64,000 bases of DNA, taken from positions 682,001 through 746,000 of the forward strand of contig NZ_JBDPGJ010000004.1 of assembly GCF_040839445.1 (NCBI RefSeq), written 5' to 3'. Shown piece by piece: positions 36,329 through 44,712 of the stretch; the first letter of the stretch is position 1, and every line of letters starts with the position of its first letter. The notes under the pieces are model-generated. The model was given only the letters and a program-made list of their open reading frames with translations. It was not told the origin of the DNA and did no database searches. The DNA is from Aquibium pacificus (lineage in GTDB: Bacteria; Pseudomonadota; Alphaproteobacteria; Rhizobiales; Rhizobiaceae). The position numbers and the translations under genes were made by a program.

Positions 36329-36505
36329 ATGGCACAGACTTCAGTCATCCGCGGCGCGGCAGCCACACGCGCGGGCATCCTGCCTCTCGCATTCGCCGGC
36401 CTGCTCGGCGTCTTCATCGTTGGTTTTGCCGGCTTCGCGCAGATGGACGTGGTCCACAATGCCGGCCACGACTACAGGCACTCCATGGCATTCCCCTGCC
36501 ACTGA
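36329..36505 (+). CDS. cbtB: Cobalt transporter subunit CbtB
   Basis: A 58-residue single-helix membrane protein with a helix LPLAFAGLLGVFIVGFAGF. The C-terminus is the conserved metal-site tail VVHNAGHDYRHSMAFPCH with several His and one Cys. This is the B12-regulated CbtB family, proposed to work with CbtA in Co2+ uptake. The start ATG 36329 follows GGAAGGGATCGAA; an earlier in-frame ATG (36284) lies in the riboswitch. Confidence 0.92.
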   Translation: MAQTSVIRGAAATRAGILPLAFAGLLGVFIVGFAGFAQMDVVHNAGHDYRHSMAFPCH

Positions 36506-36517
36506 GGGGTTTTCGAC

Positions 36518-37258
36518 ATGGCTGTCTTTCGTAGCGCGATCTTCCTGGCCGCGATCGCCGGGCTGTTTGCCGGCATCGTGATGACCGGTCTCCAGGCCGT
36601 CTTTACGGTTCCGCTCATTCTCCAGGCCGAGACCTTCGAGGGTGCCGCGGCCCCCACCGATCACCACCACGCCGAGGCGACACAAGCCGCGCCCGACGAC
36701 GGCAACCACGACCATGGCGACGAATCCTGGGCGCCCACAGACGGCGCCGAGCGCACTTTCTACACCGGCCTGGTCAACGTCGTGACCGGCATCGGTTTCG
36801 CCCTGCTGCTCGTCGCGGCATCCGAGATCGCCGGCGGCATCAGAAGCTGGCGCGCCGGCCTCGTCTGGGGCTTCGCCGGTTTCGCCGTCTTCACGCTGGC
36901 GCCCGGCCTCGGGCTTCCGCCCGAATTGCCGGCAATGCCGGCCGCCGACCTCGTCGCGCGGCAGGCTTGGTGGATCTTCACGGTCTGCGCAACCGCGGCC
37001 GGCCTGACGCTCATCGCCTTCCGCACTGCGCCGTGGCTTGCACTGGTCGGCGTCGCGCTCATCATCGCCCCGCACGTCATCGGGGCGCCGCAGCCGGCGA
37101 GCTTCGAGAGCCCCGTGCCCGAAAGCCTGCACCACAGCTTCGTCGTCGCCGTCACGATGACCAACCTGGTGTTCTGGCTGGCGATGGGGGTCGCGGTTGG
37201 CACGCTGCGCGAACGCTTCGCCGCCGGCCTGGAGGCGCCCCGGCACAGCCTTGCCTGA
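36518..37258 (+). CDS. cbtA: Cobalt transporter subunit CbtA
   Basis: A 246-residue membrane protein with about five helices. Near the N-terminus (residues 45-70) it has a His-rich periplasmic loop containing DHHHAE and NHDHGDE, a likely metal-binding segment. Conserved regions are LPPELPAMPAADLVARQAWW and PHVIGAP. It is predicted to import Co2+ for the pathway. It lies 12 bp after cbtB under the same riboswitch. Confidence 0.92.
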   Translation: MAVFRSAIFLAAIAGLFAGIVMTGLQAVFTVPLILQAETFEGAAAPTDHHHAEATQAAPDDGNHDHGDESWAPTDGAERTFYTGLVNVVTGIGFALLLVAASEIAGGIRSWRAGLVWGFAGFAVFTLAPGLGLPPELPAMPAADLVARQAWWIFTVCATAAGLTLIAFRTAPWLALVGVALIIAPHVIGAPQPASFESPVPESLHHSFVVAVTMTNLVFWLAMGVAVGTLRERFAAGLEAPRHSLA

Positions 37259-37766
37259 GCAAGGCTCGCTCACCTTCGTTCTCGGAGGCGCGCGATCGGG
37301 CAAGAGCAGGCACGCCGAAACGCTGGTCTCGGCCTGTCCCGCACCCTGGGCCTACATCGCCACGGCGCAGGCCTTCGACGACGAGATGCGCGAGCGGATC
37401 GGCCTGCATCGGGAGCGGCGCGACGGTCGCTGGCACACGGTGGAGGCGCCGCTGGACCTCGCCGATGCGATCGGAAGGGTCCCTGACGGTCAGGCACTGC
37501 TGGTCGATTGCCTGACCCTGTGGCTGACCAACGTGATGCTGGCCGAACAAGACGTCGAGGCGGCTTGCGAGAACTTGGCGACCGTTCTGGCAAAACCGCA
37601 CGGGCAATGGTTCGTCGTCTCCAACGAGGTCGGCCTCGGCATAGTGCCCGACAACCGGCTCGGGCGTAACTTTCGCGATGCGGCCGGGCGTCTCAACCAG
37701 ATGGTCGCGTCGAAGGCGGACGCCGTCCTGTTCATGGTCGCCGGCCTGCCGATGAAGGTGAAGTGA
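37251..37766 (+). CDS. cobU: Bifunctional adenosylcobinamide kinase/guanylyltransferase
   Basis: A 171-residue enzyme (CobP in P. denitrificans) that phosphorylates adenosylcobinamide and transfers GMP to it. The P-loop GGARSGKS lies at 12-19, with AYIATAQAFDDEM, IGLHRERR (covalent-GMP His region), DCLTLWLTN and SNEVGLGIVP. TTG 37251 lies inside the cbtA 3' end (8-bp overlap) and gives the family length; no better start is visible. Confidence 0.92.
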   Translation: MPEQGSLTFVLGGARSGKSRHAETLVSACPAPWAYIATAQAFDDEMRERIGLHRERRDGRWHTVEAPLDLADAIGRVPDGQALLVDCLTLWLTNVMLAEQDVEAACENLATVLAKPHGQWFVVSNEVGLGIVPDNRLGRNFRDAAGRLNQMVASKADAVLFMVAGLPMKVK

Positions 37767-37768
37767 AG

Positions 37769-38377
37769 ATGGCCGAAACCGAAGATGCCAGCCGCCACAA
37801 GGCCAAGATGGAGAAGCGCAAGGCGCACCAGGACGCCAAGCTGCGCGACAAGACCATCGAGAAAGGCCTGCTGATCGTCAACACCGGTCCCGGGAAGGGC
37901 AAGTCGACCGCCGCCTTCGGGCTGGCGCTCCGCATGCTCGGCCATGGCCGGCGCGTCGGTGTCGTGCAGTTCATCAAGGGCGCCTGGCACACGGGCGAGA
38001 AGGACGCGCTCGCCCGCTTCGGCGATATGGTCGCATGGCACGCCATGGGCGAGGGCTTCACCTGGGAGACGCAGGACAAGGCGCGCGACATTGCCGCCGC
38101 CGAACGCGCCTGGCAGCGCGCCCGGGAACTGATGGCCGACCCGTCCTTCGGCCTCGTCATCCTCGACGAGTTGAACATCGCGCTGCGCTACGAGTATCTC
38201 GACCTGGCGTCCGTCGTCGCCGCGTTAAGCAATCGGCGACCCGACCTCCACGTCGTCGTCACCGGCCGCAACGCCAAGCCGGAACTGATCGAGGCCGCCG
38301 ACCTCGTCACCGAGATGGGGCAAGTCAAACATCACTTCGCCGCCGGCGTGAAGGCGCAGCAGGGCATCGAGTTCTAG
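37769..38377 (+). CDS. cobO: Cob(I)yrinic acid a,c-diamide adenosyltransferase CobO
   Basis: A 202-residue ATP:corrinoid adenosyltransferase of the BtuR type. It has GLLIVNTGPGKGKSTAAFGL (P-loop at 40-47), VGVVQFIKGAWHTGE, VILDELNIALRYEYLD (Walker B-like) and VVTGRNAKPELIEAADLVTE. It attaches the 5'-deoxyadenosyl ligand. It starts 2 bp after cobU; GTG 37763 is a less likely start. Confidence 0.95.
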   Translation: MAETEDASRHKAKMEKRKAHQDAKLRDKTIEKGLLIVNTGPGKGKSTAAFGLALRMLGHGRRVGVVQFIKGAWHTGEKDALARFGDMVAWHAMGEGFTWETQDKARDIAAAERAWQRARELMADPSFGLVILDELNIALRYEYLDLASVVAALSNRRPDLHVVVTGRNAKPELIEAADLVTEMGQVKHHFAAGVKAQQGIEF

Positions 38378-38382
38378 CCGCG

Positions 38383-39846
38383 ATGGCCGCCAGGGCGCTG
38401 ATGTTCCAGGGGACGGGGTCCGACGTCGGCAAGTCGCTGATCGTCGCCGGTCTCTGCCGTGCCTTCGCCAACCGCAGCCTCGCGGTGCGCCCCTTCAAGC
38501 CGCAGAACATGTCCAACAATGCCGCCGTCACCGTCGAGAACGGGGAGATCGGCCGGGCGCAGGCGCTGCAGGCGCGCGCCGCCCGCGTTCCGCCCAGCGT
38601 TCACATGAACCCGGTGCTCCTGAAGCCACAGAGCGAGACCGGATCGCAGGTGATCGTGCAGGGGCGCATCCATGCCGCGGCCGATGCCAAGGCCTACCAG
38701 TCGCTGAAGGCGAGCCTGATGCCGGCCGTGCTGGAGAGTTTTGCCCTGCTCCGGTCCGAGGCCGACCTCGTGCTGGTCGAAGGCGCCGGCAGCGCGTCGG
38801 AAATCAATCTTCGCGCCAACGACATCGCCAACATGGGCTTTGCGCGCGCCGCAGGCGTCCCCGTCGTGCTAATCGGCGACATCGACCGGGGCGGCGTGAT
38901 CGCCAGCCTCGTCGGCACGAAACACGTCGTCGATCCGGCCGATGCCGCGCTGATCCGCGGCTTCGTCGTCAACCGTTTCCGCGGCGACCCCGCGCTGTTT
39001 GCCGACGGCATGGCCGAGATCGCGCGGCGGACCGGCTGGACGCCCTTCGGGCTCGTGCCGCATTTCGAGGCTGCCCGCCGCCTGCCTGCCGAGGATGCAC
39101 TGGCGCTGACCGCCAAGTCCTCGCCGCGCGCGACCGGCGGAAAAGTTCGCATCGCGGTGCCCATCCTGCCGCACATCTCCAATTTCGATGACCTCGACCC
39201 GCTGGACGCGGAGCCGGACGTCGACCTGATCCGAGTACGCCTCGGCGAGGTCATCCCCGGCGACGCAGCACTCGTGCTGCTCGTCGGGTCCAAGTCGACG
39301 ATCGCCGATCTCGAGGCGCTGCGGCGTTCGGGCCTAGACGTCGATATCCACGCGCACGTGAGGCGCGGCGGCCATGTTGTGGGCCTCTGCGGCGGATACC
39401 AGATGCTCGGCCGCCGCATCGAGGATCCCTCGGGGATCGAAGGCGCGCCCGGCGGCAGGGGCGGGCTCGGTCTGCTCGACGTGATGACCGAACTCACCGA
39501 AGCGAAGTCGCTCGAATCCGTCACCGGGACGACAGCCGACGGCGTCTCCTTCTCAGGCTATGAAATGCATGTCGGCCGCACGATCGGGCCGGATGCGGAG
39601 CGTCCCTTCGCACGCCTCGCCGACGGCCGCCCAGACGGTGCCACGTCGGCTACGGGTCGGGTGGTGGGAACCTATGTCCACGGCCTCTTCGCCGACGATG
39701 CGCAGCGAAGCGCCTGGATCGCGCGGCTCGGCGGACAGGCGTCCGGGCTCGATTACGAAGAGGGGGTCGAGGAGACGCTCGACGCGCTCGCCGCGCATCT
39801 CGAGCGCCACCTCGATCTCGATGCCCTGCTCAGCCATGCGCGATGA
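38383..39846 (+). CDS. cobQ: Cobyric acid synthase CobQ
   Basis: A 487-residue glutamine amidotransferase that amidates four side chains of adenosylcobyrinic acid diamide. It has MFQGTGSDVGKSLIVAGLCR (P-loop), RPFKPQNMSNNA, EGAGSASEINLR, IGDIDRGGVIAS, and the GATase nucleophile in GLCGGYQMLG (Cys 336). It lies 5 bp after cobO. Its last 17 bases overlap cobD, which is on the other strand. Confidence 0.96.
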   Translation: MAARALMFQGTGSDVGKSLIVAGLCRAFANRSLAVRPFKPQNMSNNAAVTVENGEIGRAQALQARAARVPPSVHMNPVLLKPQSETGSQVIVQGRIHAAADAKAYQSLKASLMPAVLESFALLRSEADLVLVEGAGSASEINLRANDIANMGFARAAGVPVVLIGDIDRGGVIASLVGTKHVVDPADAALIRGFVVNRFRGDPALFADGMAEIARRTGWTPFGLVPHFEAARRLPAEDALALTAKSSPRATGGKVRIAVPILPHISNFDDLDPLDAEPDVDLIRVRLGEVIPGDAALVLLVGSKSTIADLEALRRSGLDVDIHAHVRRGGHVVGLCGGYQMLGRRIEDPSGIEGAPGGRGGLGLLDVMTELTEAKSLESVTGTTADGVSFSGYEMHVGRTIGPDAERPFARLADGRPDGATSATGRVVGTYVHGLFADDAQRSAWIARLGGQASGLDYEEGVEETLDALAAHLERHLDLDALLSHAR

Positions 39847-40798
39847 ATGCCGCCGCCACGAGGCCGACCAGCGCGATCAGCAGCGCATCGGCGCGGCGAT
39901 AGATCCGCAGCGCGCGCCTTATGTCGGCCGCGCTCGCTTCGCGGCGTCCGCCTTCGCCCATCAATGCGTCCTCGACCAGCACGCCGCCGTAGCTGCGTGG
40001 GCCGGCGAGCGCCAGACCAAGCGCACCCGCCATGGCGGCCTCCGGCCAGCCGGCATTGGGCGATCGGTGTTTTCGGGCGTCGCGCCGCACCGCGCGCCAG
40101 CTTGCATCAGCATCGGCATCCTCGAGCGACCATGCGGCGCCGACGATCAGCAGTGCGGTGAGCCGCGACGCCGGAAGGTTGATCAGGTCGTCGAAACGCG
40201 CCGAGGCCCAGCCGAAGGCCTCGTGCCTCGGCGTCCGGTGGCCGATCATGCTGTCGGCGGTGTTGACCGCCTTGTAGACCGCGGCACCCGGCAGGCCGGC
40301 CACGGCGAGCCAGAAGGCCGGCGCGACGACGCCGTCGGAAAAATTCTCCGACAGGCTCTCGATGGCGGCGCGCGACACGCCCGCTTCGTCGAGGTTTTCC
40401 GGGTCGCGCCCGACGATCATGGAGACAGCCTTGCGGCCGCCTTCCAGCCCGTCCCACTCCAGCGCGTCGGCGACGGCTTCAACATGGCTGGCCAAGCTGC
40501 GCTGTGCGATGAGCGAACTCGCGACGAGGGCCGTGGCGATGATGCCCACACCCGCGCCGAACGCCGCCTGCACGAGCAGGCCCGTCGCACCCGCCGCCAG
40601 GACGAAGACGACCAGCGCGAGGATACCGGCTGCCCTTCGCGCGCCAAAGCTCCGGTCGGAGCGGTTGAGCGCGGAGTCGGCCCATGCGATCAGCCGGCCG
40701 ATCCAGGTGACGGGGTGGCCGATCGCTCGGTAGAGGGCATCGGGATAGCCGACGGCGCGTTCGATCAGGAGCGCCAGGAATGCGAGCAGGGCTGACAT
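39830..40798 (-). CDS. cobD: Adenosylcobinamide-phosphate synthase CobD (CbiB)
   Basis: A 322-residue inner-membrane protein that attaches aminopropanol (phosphate) to adenosylcobyric acid. It has ERAVGYPDALYRAIGHPVTW, SRAAIESLSENFSDGVVAPAFW and VNTADSMIGHRTPRHEAFGW, all CbiB marks. I start at ATG 40798, which shares the tetranucleotide CATG with the divergent cobC start at 40797. A longer frame to 40834 would lie within cobC. Confidence 0.94.
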   Translation of the reverse strand: MSALLAFLALLIERAVGYPDALYRAIGHPVTWIGRLIAWADSALNRSDRSFGARRAAGILALVVFVLAAGATGLLVQAAFGAGVGIIATALVASSLIAQRSLASHVEAVADALEWDGLEGGRKAVSMIVGRDPENLDEAGVSRAAIESLSENFSDGVVAPAFWLAVAGLPGAAVYKAVNTADSMIGHRTPRHEAFGWASARFDDLINLPASRLTALLIVGAAWSLEDADADASWRAVRRDARKHRSPNAGWPEAAMAGALGLALAGPRSYGGVLVEDALMGEGGRREASAADIRRALRIYRRADALLIALVGLVAAAFIAHG

Positions 40799-41843
40799 GA
40801 CGAGGCCGGGCAGGGCTCCACTGGACGAGGTCACCGATCACGGCGGCAGCCTGTCGCGGGCGGCGCGGCTGTTCCCCGACGCGCCGCTGCCCTGGCTCGA
40901 TCTCTCCACCGGCATCAACCCGCACTCCTATCCGGTGGAAGGAATTCCCGCCAGCGCCTTCCGGCGGCTTCCCGAGGAATCGCGGCTGCGCCAACTTCTG
41001 GCAGCGGCCGCATCGACCTATCGGGCGCCCTCGCCCGAAAACGTCGCCGCGGCGCCGGGAACGCAGATACTCCTGCCCTTGGTCGCCGCGCTGGTGCCGC
41101 CCGGCCGTGCCGCCATCCTGTCGCCGACCTATGCCGAGCACCGCCGCGCCGCGGCCATCGCCGGCCACTCGGTGGTGGAGACCGGGGATTTAGAGGCGCT
41201 CGGAGACGCGGACCTCGGGGTGCTGGTCAATCCCAACAATCCGGACGGCCGCGTCATGCGGCGCGAGGCTTTGCTCGGTCTCGCCGCAAGAATGAGGGCG
41301 CGTGGGGGCTTGCTCGTCGTCGACGAGGCTTTCATGGACGTCGGCCCCGAGGACCAAAGCGTGGCGCCGGACGCCGAAGCCGGCGGATTCGTCGTCCTGC
41401 GTTCTTTCGGAAAATTCTACGGCCTCGCCGGCCTGCGCCTCGGCTTCGCGATCGGTCCCGCGGCAGTCCTTGCGCGCATCGCAGCGCAACTCGGCCCCTG
41501 GGCCGTCTCCGGCCCGGCGCTGGAGGCCGGCATCGCAGCCCTGGAGGACTCAGGCTGGCGCGCCGCCATGCAAGTCCGGCTGGCGGCCGAGGCTGCCCGG
41601 CTTGACGCCCTTCTCGGCCGCCACGGGCTTGACGTCTCGGGCGGCACCAGCCTCTACCGCTTCGTCAGGACGCCGCATGCCGGCGCAATCGTCGAGGCGC
41701 TCGGCCGGCGCGGCATCATCGCGCGCGCCTTCGCGCGCGACGAGCAGGCCCTGCGTTTCGGTCTGCCCGCATTCCCGCCGGAGTTCGACCGCCTCGACAA
41801 CGCGCTCGGAAGCTGGTGCGACCGGCGGAGTGTTGGTCCGTGA
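40797..41843 (+). CDS. cobC: Threonine-phosphate decarboxylase / aminotransferase-like CobC
   Basis: A 348-residue fold-type I PLP enzyme. It has VNPNNPDGRVMRREALL (substrate/PLP Asn-Asn-Pro), VVDEAFMDVGPED (PLP Asp), RSFGKFYGLAGLRLGFAIG with the PLP Lys near residue 206, and RFGLPAFPPEFDRL at the end. CobC/CobD proteins provide the aminopropanol arm. The start codon overlaps that of cobD on the other strand, and the stop overlaps the next gene (GTGA). Confidence 0.93.
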   Translation: MTRPGRAPLDEVTDHGGSLSRAARLFPDAPLPWLDLSTGINPHSYPVEGIPASAFRRLPEESRLRQLLAAAASTYRAPSPENVAAAPGTQILLPLVAALVPPGRAAILSPTYAEHRRAAAIAGHSVVETGDLEALGDADLGVLVNPNNPDGRVMRREALLGLAARMRARGGLLVVDEAFMDVGPEDQSVAPDAEAGGFVVLRSFGKFYGLAGLRLGFAIGPAAVLARIAAQLGPWAVSGPALEAGIAALEDSGWRAAMQVRLAAEAARLDALLGRHGLDVSGGTSLYRFVRTPHAGAIVEALGRRGIIARAFARDEQALRFGLPAFPPEFDRLDNALGSWCDRRSVGP

Positions 41844-42346
41844 TCCACGTCACGCCTCTTTCGCGCCTCAAGGAAACCCTGCGGCTGTCCGGGGCAAGCC
41901 ATCTCCTGACCCTGCTTTCGGAAGGTGCGGTCTTTTCGCGCCCCGACGGCTTCGGTGCCGACCGGTGCCTGCACCTGACGATGCACGACATCCCTGAAGC
42001 GCGCGATGGCTACACGGCCCCAGCGCCGGAGCATGTCGAGGCCCTTCTCGCCTTCGCGCGCCACTGGGACCGCGCCGCGCCGCTCGTCGTGCACTGCCAC
42101 GCCGGGATCAGCCGCTCGACGGCGGCGGCCTACGCGATCGCGGCCATGCTGCAACCCGGGCGCCCGGAGAAGGAACTTGCACTCGATCTTCGGCGACTCT
42201 CCCCGATGGCCACGCCCAATCCCCTGATCGTCGCCCATGCCGACCGGCTGCTGGGACGGCAGGGCCGCATGGTCGCGGCGATCCGCGCCATCGGCCGCGG
42301 CGCGGACGCCTTCGAAGGCGTCCCCTTCGTACTCGATCTGCGCTGA
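41840..42346 (+). CDS. Tyrosine/dual-specificity phosphatase family protein
   Basis: A 168-residue protein starting at GTG 41840, which overlaps the cobC stop. The P-loop VVHCHAGISRSTAAAYA contains the catalytic Cys 86 and Arg 92 (HCx5RS). An Asp general acid may be in HDIPEARDGY. Proteins of this type often follow cobC in rhizobial cobalamin loci. A role as the missing alpha-ribazole or cobalamin phosphate phosphatase would fit the context, but that is inference; its sequence resembles protein phosphatases. Confidence 0.85.
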   Translation: MIHVTPLSRLKETLRLSGASHLLTLLSEGAVFSRPDGFGADRCLHLTMHDIPEARDGYTAPAPEHVEALLAFARHWDRAAPLVVHCHAGISRSTAAAYAIAAMLQPGRPEKELALDLRRLSPMATPNPLIVAHADRLLGRQGRMVAAIRAIGRGADAFEGVPFVLDLR

Positions 42347-42552
42347 TCGTCCGGGCTAGTCGTCGGGCGCACCGGCGGGACTTCTTCCGGACGAGAATCC
42401 GCGTCGGGGTCGATTGATCGTCGCCGGCTTGTCTGGCTCCGGCTCATGGTTCGGAGGGAAGCGGCACCGTCGACGCAACGCGCGGAGTGGAACCATACTG
42501 GCAGCGTCGAATTGTGGTGGGGAAGGGATTCCGGAAGAGAGGATCTATTCCC

Positions 42553-42984
42553 ATGCCCAGGAAGACCAGTTTCATGCCGTTAGCCGTTGCGGGCCTTCTC
42601 GCTTCGAGCATCGGCTTCGCGAATGCCGGAGACGTGGACAGACACAAGACCGGCTCCATCACGCCGAGCGATGCTCAAAGCAACATTGCCCCGCCTCCGC
42701 CCGATCCGCACGAACTCCGCGGAGATTTCCGGGACACCCGCCCGCCGGCTCCCGATCCGCACGAACTGCGGGGAGACTTCAGGGACACCCGTCCGCCGGC
42801 GCCGGATCCGCACGAGCTCCGCGGAGATTTCCGGGATACCCGTCCACCGGCGCCCGATCCGCACGAACTGCGGGGAGACTTCAGAGACACGCGTCCGCCA
42901 GAGCCCGATCCGCACGAGCTTCGGGGGGATTTCAAGGACACGCGGGTTCCGCCCCCCGGTGCCCTCGTCCTGGGAAACCAGTGA
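42553..42984 (+). CDS. Exported protein made of five 17-residue tandem repeats
   Basis: A 143-residue protein with signal peptide 1-25 (cleavage near ANA-G). After a 24-residue linker it consists of five near-identical repeats of PDPHELRGDFRDTRPPA and a short tail. Each repeat has the invariant core DPHELRGDF with alternating proline and charged segments, so it should be extended and surface- or periplasm-exposed. Codon differences between repeats are mostly silent, indicating that the protein sequence is selected. No family is recognised. AGAGGA lies upstream of the ATG. It stands alone between the cobalamin cluster and tRNA-Gly. Confidence 0.7.
   Translation: MPRKTSFMPLAVAGLLASSIGFANAGDVDRHKTGSITPSDAQSNIAPPPPDPHELRGDFRDTRPPAPDPHELRGDFRDTRPPAPDPHELRGDFRDTRPPAPDPHELRGDFRDTRPPEPDPHELRGDFKDTRVPPPGALVLGNQ
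42700..42954 (+). repeat. Five 51-bp tandem repeats within the exported repeat protein
   Basis: Units begin at 42700, 42751, 42802, 42853 and 42904, each 51 bp and in frame. Units 1 and 3 and units 2 and 4 resemble each other most (CTCCGCGGAGATTTCCGGGA versus CTGCGGGGAGACTTCAG), which suggests duplication of a two-unit block. The last unit diverges (KDTRVPP). Confidence 0.9.
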
Positions 42985-43158
42985 CCGGCGCGACCTTCTT
43001 CCCCTGCTTGGCATCTTGCGCCAGTGCAGGGGAAGCGTGACCGATCCGTGGTGATCCGGGAAGAGAACCGCAAAGCCCGCGAGCGCGATTTTTCCCTGTT
43101 GCATTCCACAATGAGTTCGGCCATACAGGCCCGGCTTGCGGCGACGAAGGCCGCGCGA

Positions 43159-43233
43159 GCGGGTGTAGCTCAGGGGTAGAGCACAACCTTGCCAAGGTTG
43201 GGGTCGAGGGTTCGAATCCCTTCGCCCGCTCCA
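43159..43233 (+). tRNA. tRNA-Gly (anticodon GCC), integration site of the island
   Basis: Cloverleaf of 75 nt: acceptor GCGGGTG/CGCCCGC with T discriminator and CCA. The D-arm is GCTCAGGGGTAGAGC, the anticodon stem CAACC/GGTTG around TTGCCAA (GCC), and the T-arm GAGGGTTCGAATCCCTT. Its 3' 48 bases are the start of the 56-bp attL repeat, so the integrated element leaves the tRNA intact. Confidence 0.97.
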
Positions 43234-43241
43234 AATTTCTT
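43186..43241 (+). repeat. attL: 56-bp direct repeat (inside tRNA-Gly and 8 bp beyond)
   Basis: Identical to 59360-59415. It starts in the anticodon stem and ends with AAATTTCTT after the CCA. The bases on both sides differ from the right copy, which defines the limits. Confidence 0.95.
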
Positions 43242-43301
43242 CTAACGGAATCATGCGGTTAAAGAGGTCGCCCAAGGGCGGCCGCTTTGCTTTGTGCGTT
43301 G

Positions 43302-43373
43302 TGGGGCCACATCGGGGCCACGTTTGCGTACTGTTGATCTACGGGCCGCATACCGGGCCACAGTGGGGCCACG
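43302..43373. repeat. GGGGCCAC tandem pairs at the left end (probable integrase arm sites)
   Basis: GGGGCCAC at 43303 and 43314, then (C)GGGCCAC at 43354 and GGGGCCAC at 43365: two pairs, each with an 11-bp period, in direct orientation. The same 11-bp-spaced pair stands at the right end (59221-59239). Arm-type sites for DUF4102-bearing integrases are arranged like this. Confidence 0.6.
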
Positions 43374-43425
43374 TCTTCTAGCGACGATGCGCATCGAGTA
43401 GCCTTGGAAGCGAGGTTGATTTGAG

Positions 43426-44250
43426 ATGGGCAAGCCACGGGAAAAAAAGATCGGTCGGTGCCTGCTCACTGGTGAGGTAGGTCCATTCGCGAAATCACAC
43501 ATTATCCCCGACGCCTTCATGCGCCGAGCGAGCGATGCGCCCCTCAAGGAATGGGACGGGACCGGCCGTCCGAAGCGTTCGTTCACCGGCTGGTATGACA
43601 CCGGCATCCTCGGTCACACGGGTGAGGCCATCATCGCCAAGTATGACGACGCCGCCGCGAAGTGCTTCATCGATCACGGCTACACCTACCGTAGTCGCCG
43701 CGACCCACTCAATCTAGGGGTCCTTACCGACAAGCTCATTCCTCGCCAAATCTACGAGATCGCCAACGTCAACGCTAAGACAATGCACCTGTTTGCCCTC
43801 TCCTTACTCTGGCGAGCGGCTGTAAGCACGTTGCCAGCGTGTTCCCTGATCACAGTACGGCCGAAGCGGCTTGAGGAAATCAGAGCGAGGCTACTGGCCG
43901 GTGACCCCGGTCCCCCAGACGAGTTTCCGGCCTACTTTTCCGTATTCTGCGGAGCGGAGGAACTGCCCAAGATGGCACCCTTCCAAATGGGGCAGCCCAC
44001 GTTCGCCTGTCGGTTTTTCCTCGACGGAGTAGTTTGCTACGTCTCGCCGCGAAAGCACGCAAGGGGGCTCGCTGCATTTGAAAGTTTCTTCGTTGGTCGA
44101 TGTTCCGATGTCGTCAATCTGGTGTGCGTGCCGAGCGATACCTCGCAGCATGCGAGGCGAGTGAAAGAACAAGTGGTCGAACTCTTCGACCAGCACGGCG
44201 ACATTTTCCGAGGCGGGAGCCGGGTCGGAAACTTCTCCTCCAATAGCTAG
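43426..44250 (+). CDS. Protein of unknown function with HNH-like N-terminus
   Basis: A 274-residue protein and the first island gene. The N-terminus has GRCLLTGEVGPFAKSHIIPDAF: a cysteine, a turn and SHIIP, as in the zinc/HNH-like start of several nuclease-associated proteins (C-x-x-[CT]-G...[KR]SHI[IL]P). A second cysteine pair typical of a full HNH treble clef is not evident, so nuclease activity is uncertain. The rest (FDRYRS-like helices, then FACRFFLDGVVCYVSPRK) matches nothing I know. GAGATTTG-like purines precede ATG 43426, without a clean SD. Confidence 0.6.
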   Translation: MGKPREKKIGRCLLTGEVGPFAKSHIIPDAFMRRASDAPLKEWDGTGRPKRSFTGWYDTGILGHTGEAIIAKYDDAAAKCFIDHGYTYRSRRDPLNLGVLTDKLIPRQIYEIANVNAKTMHLFALSLLWRAAVSTLPACSLITVRPKRLEEIRARLLAGDPGPPDEFPAYFSVFCGAEELPKMAPFQMGQPTFACRFFLDGVVCYVSPRKHARGLAAFESFFVGRCSDVVNLVCVPSDTSQHARRVKEQVVELFDQHGDIFRGGSRVGNFSSNS

Positions 44251-44712
44251 GACGTTACCTTTACCTGTTTAGCGCACGGGCACCGGCGACGACTAGACCT
44301 AACGCTAGCGGAAATGTGGCGGGAATGGTTGAGTGCAAAATGAGAGATTGCAGAGAATAAAGGAAATAAGAGTGAAACGTGTCTATCTCGCATCATGCGA
44401 TATTGCTTTTGAACGGAAAGCATATCTTGAGCCGATTGCCGGATACTATTGACATAGTGCGCGGGGGAGAGTACTAAGGGCGTGCTGGTCTCCAATCGAT
44501 CGGTGCTGTCAGCCTTCGGGTTGGCAGCGCCAACCGGCGATGGAGCAGCAACAGCGTTCAGTCGCGGCCGGGGGTCGCAATCTAAAACGCACCCCAGCGC
44601 CTGCGATCGATTGGTAGTCAGCAAATCCCAGATCGTCGGCATCCGAGTAACCGACCCGTGACGCGTAGCGTCCCGGCAATGCGGACGCGTGTCCGCGATC
44701 TGGAGAACTACA
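44251..44712. other. Regulatory gap upstream of the replicase gene
   Basis: No gene recognised. It contains one copy of the dispersed 13-mer (GGTTGAGTGCAAA at 44327-44339) and the palindrome TCGCATCATGCGA (44388-44400), in the same arrangement found upstream of two other island gene sets. Confidence 0.6.
44388..44400. promoter_or_regulatory. Island palindrome, copy 1 (TCGCATCATGCGA)
   Basis: A 13-bp palindrome with 6-bp arms TCGCAT/ATGCGA, followed by TA. Copies with the same arms are at 51980-51992 and 56957-56969. It lies about 310 bp before the replicase start. Confidence 0.6.

Noticed and set aside
42700..42954. Regular 51-bp repeats as a possible CRISPR array
   Set aside because: Repeats are contiguous without spacers, in frame, and encode a secreted repeat protein.
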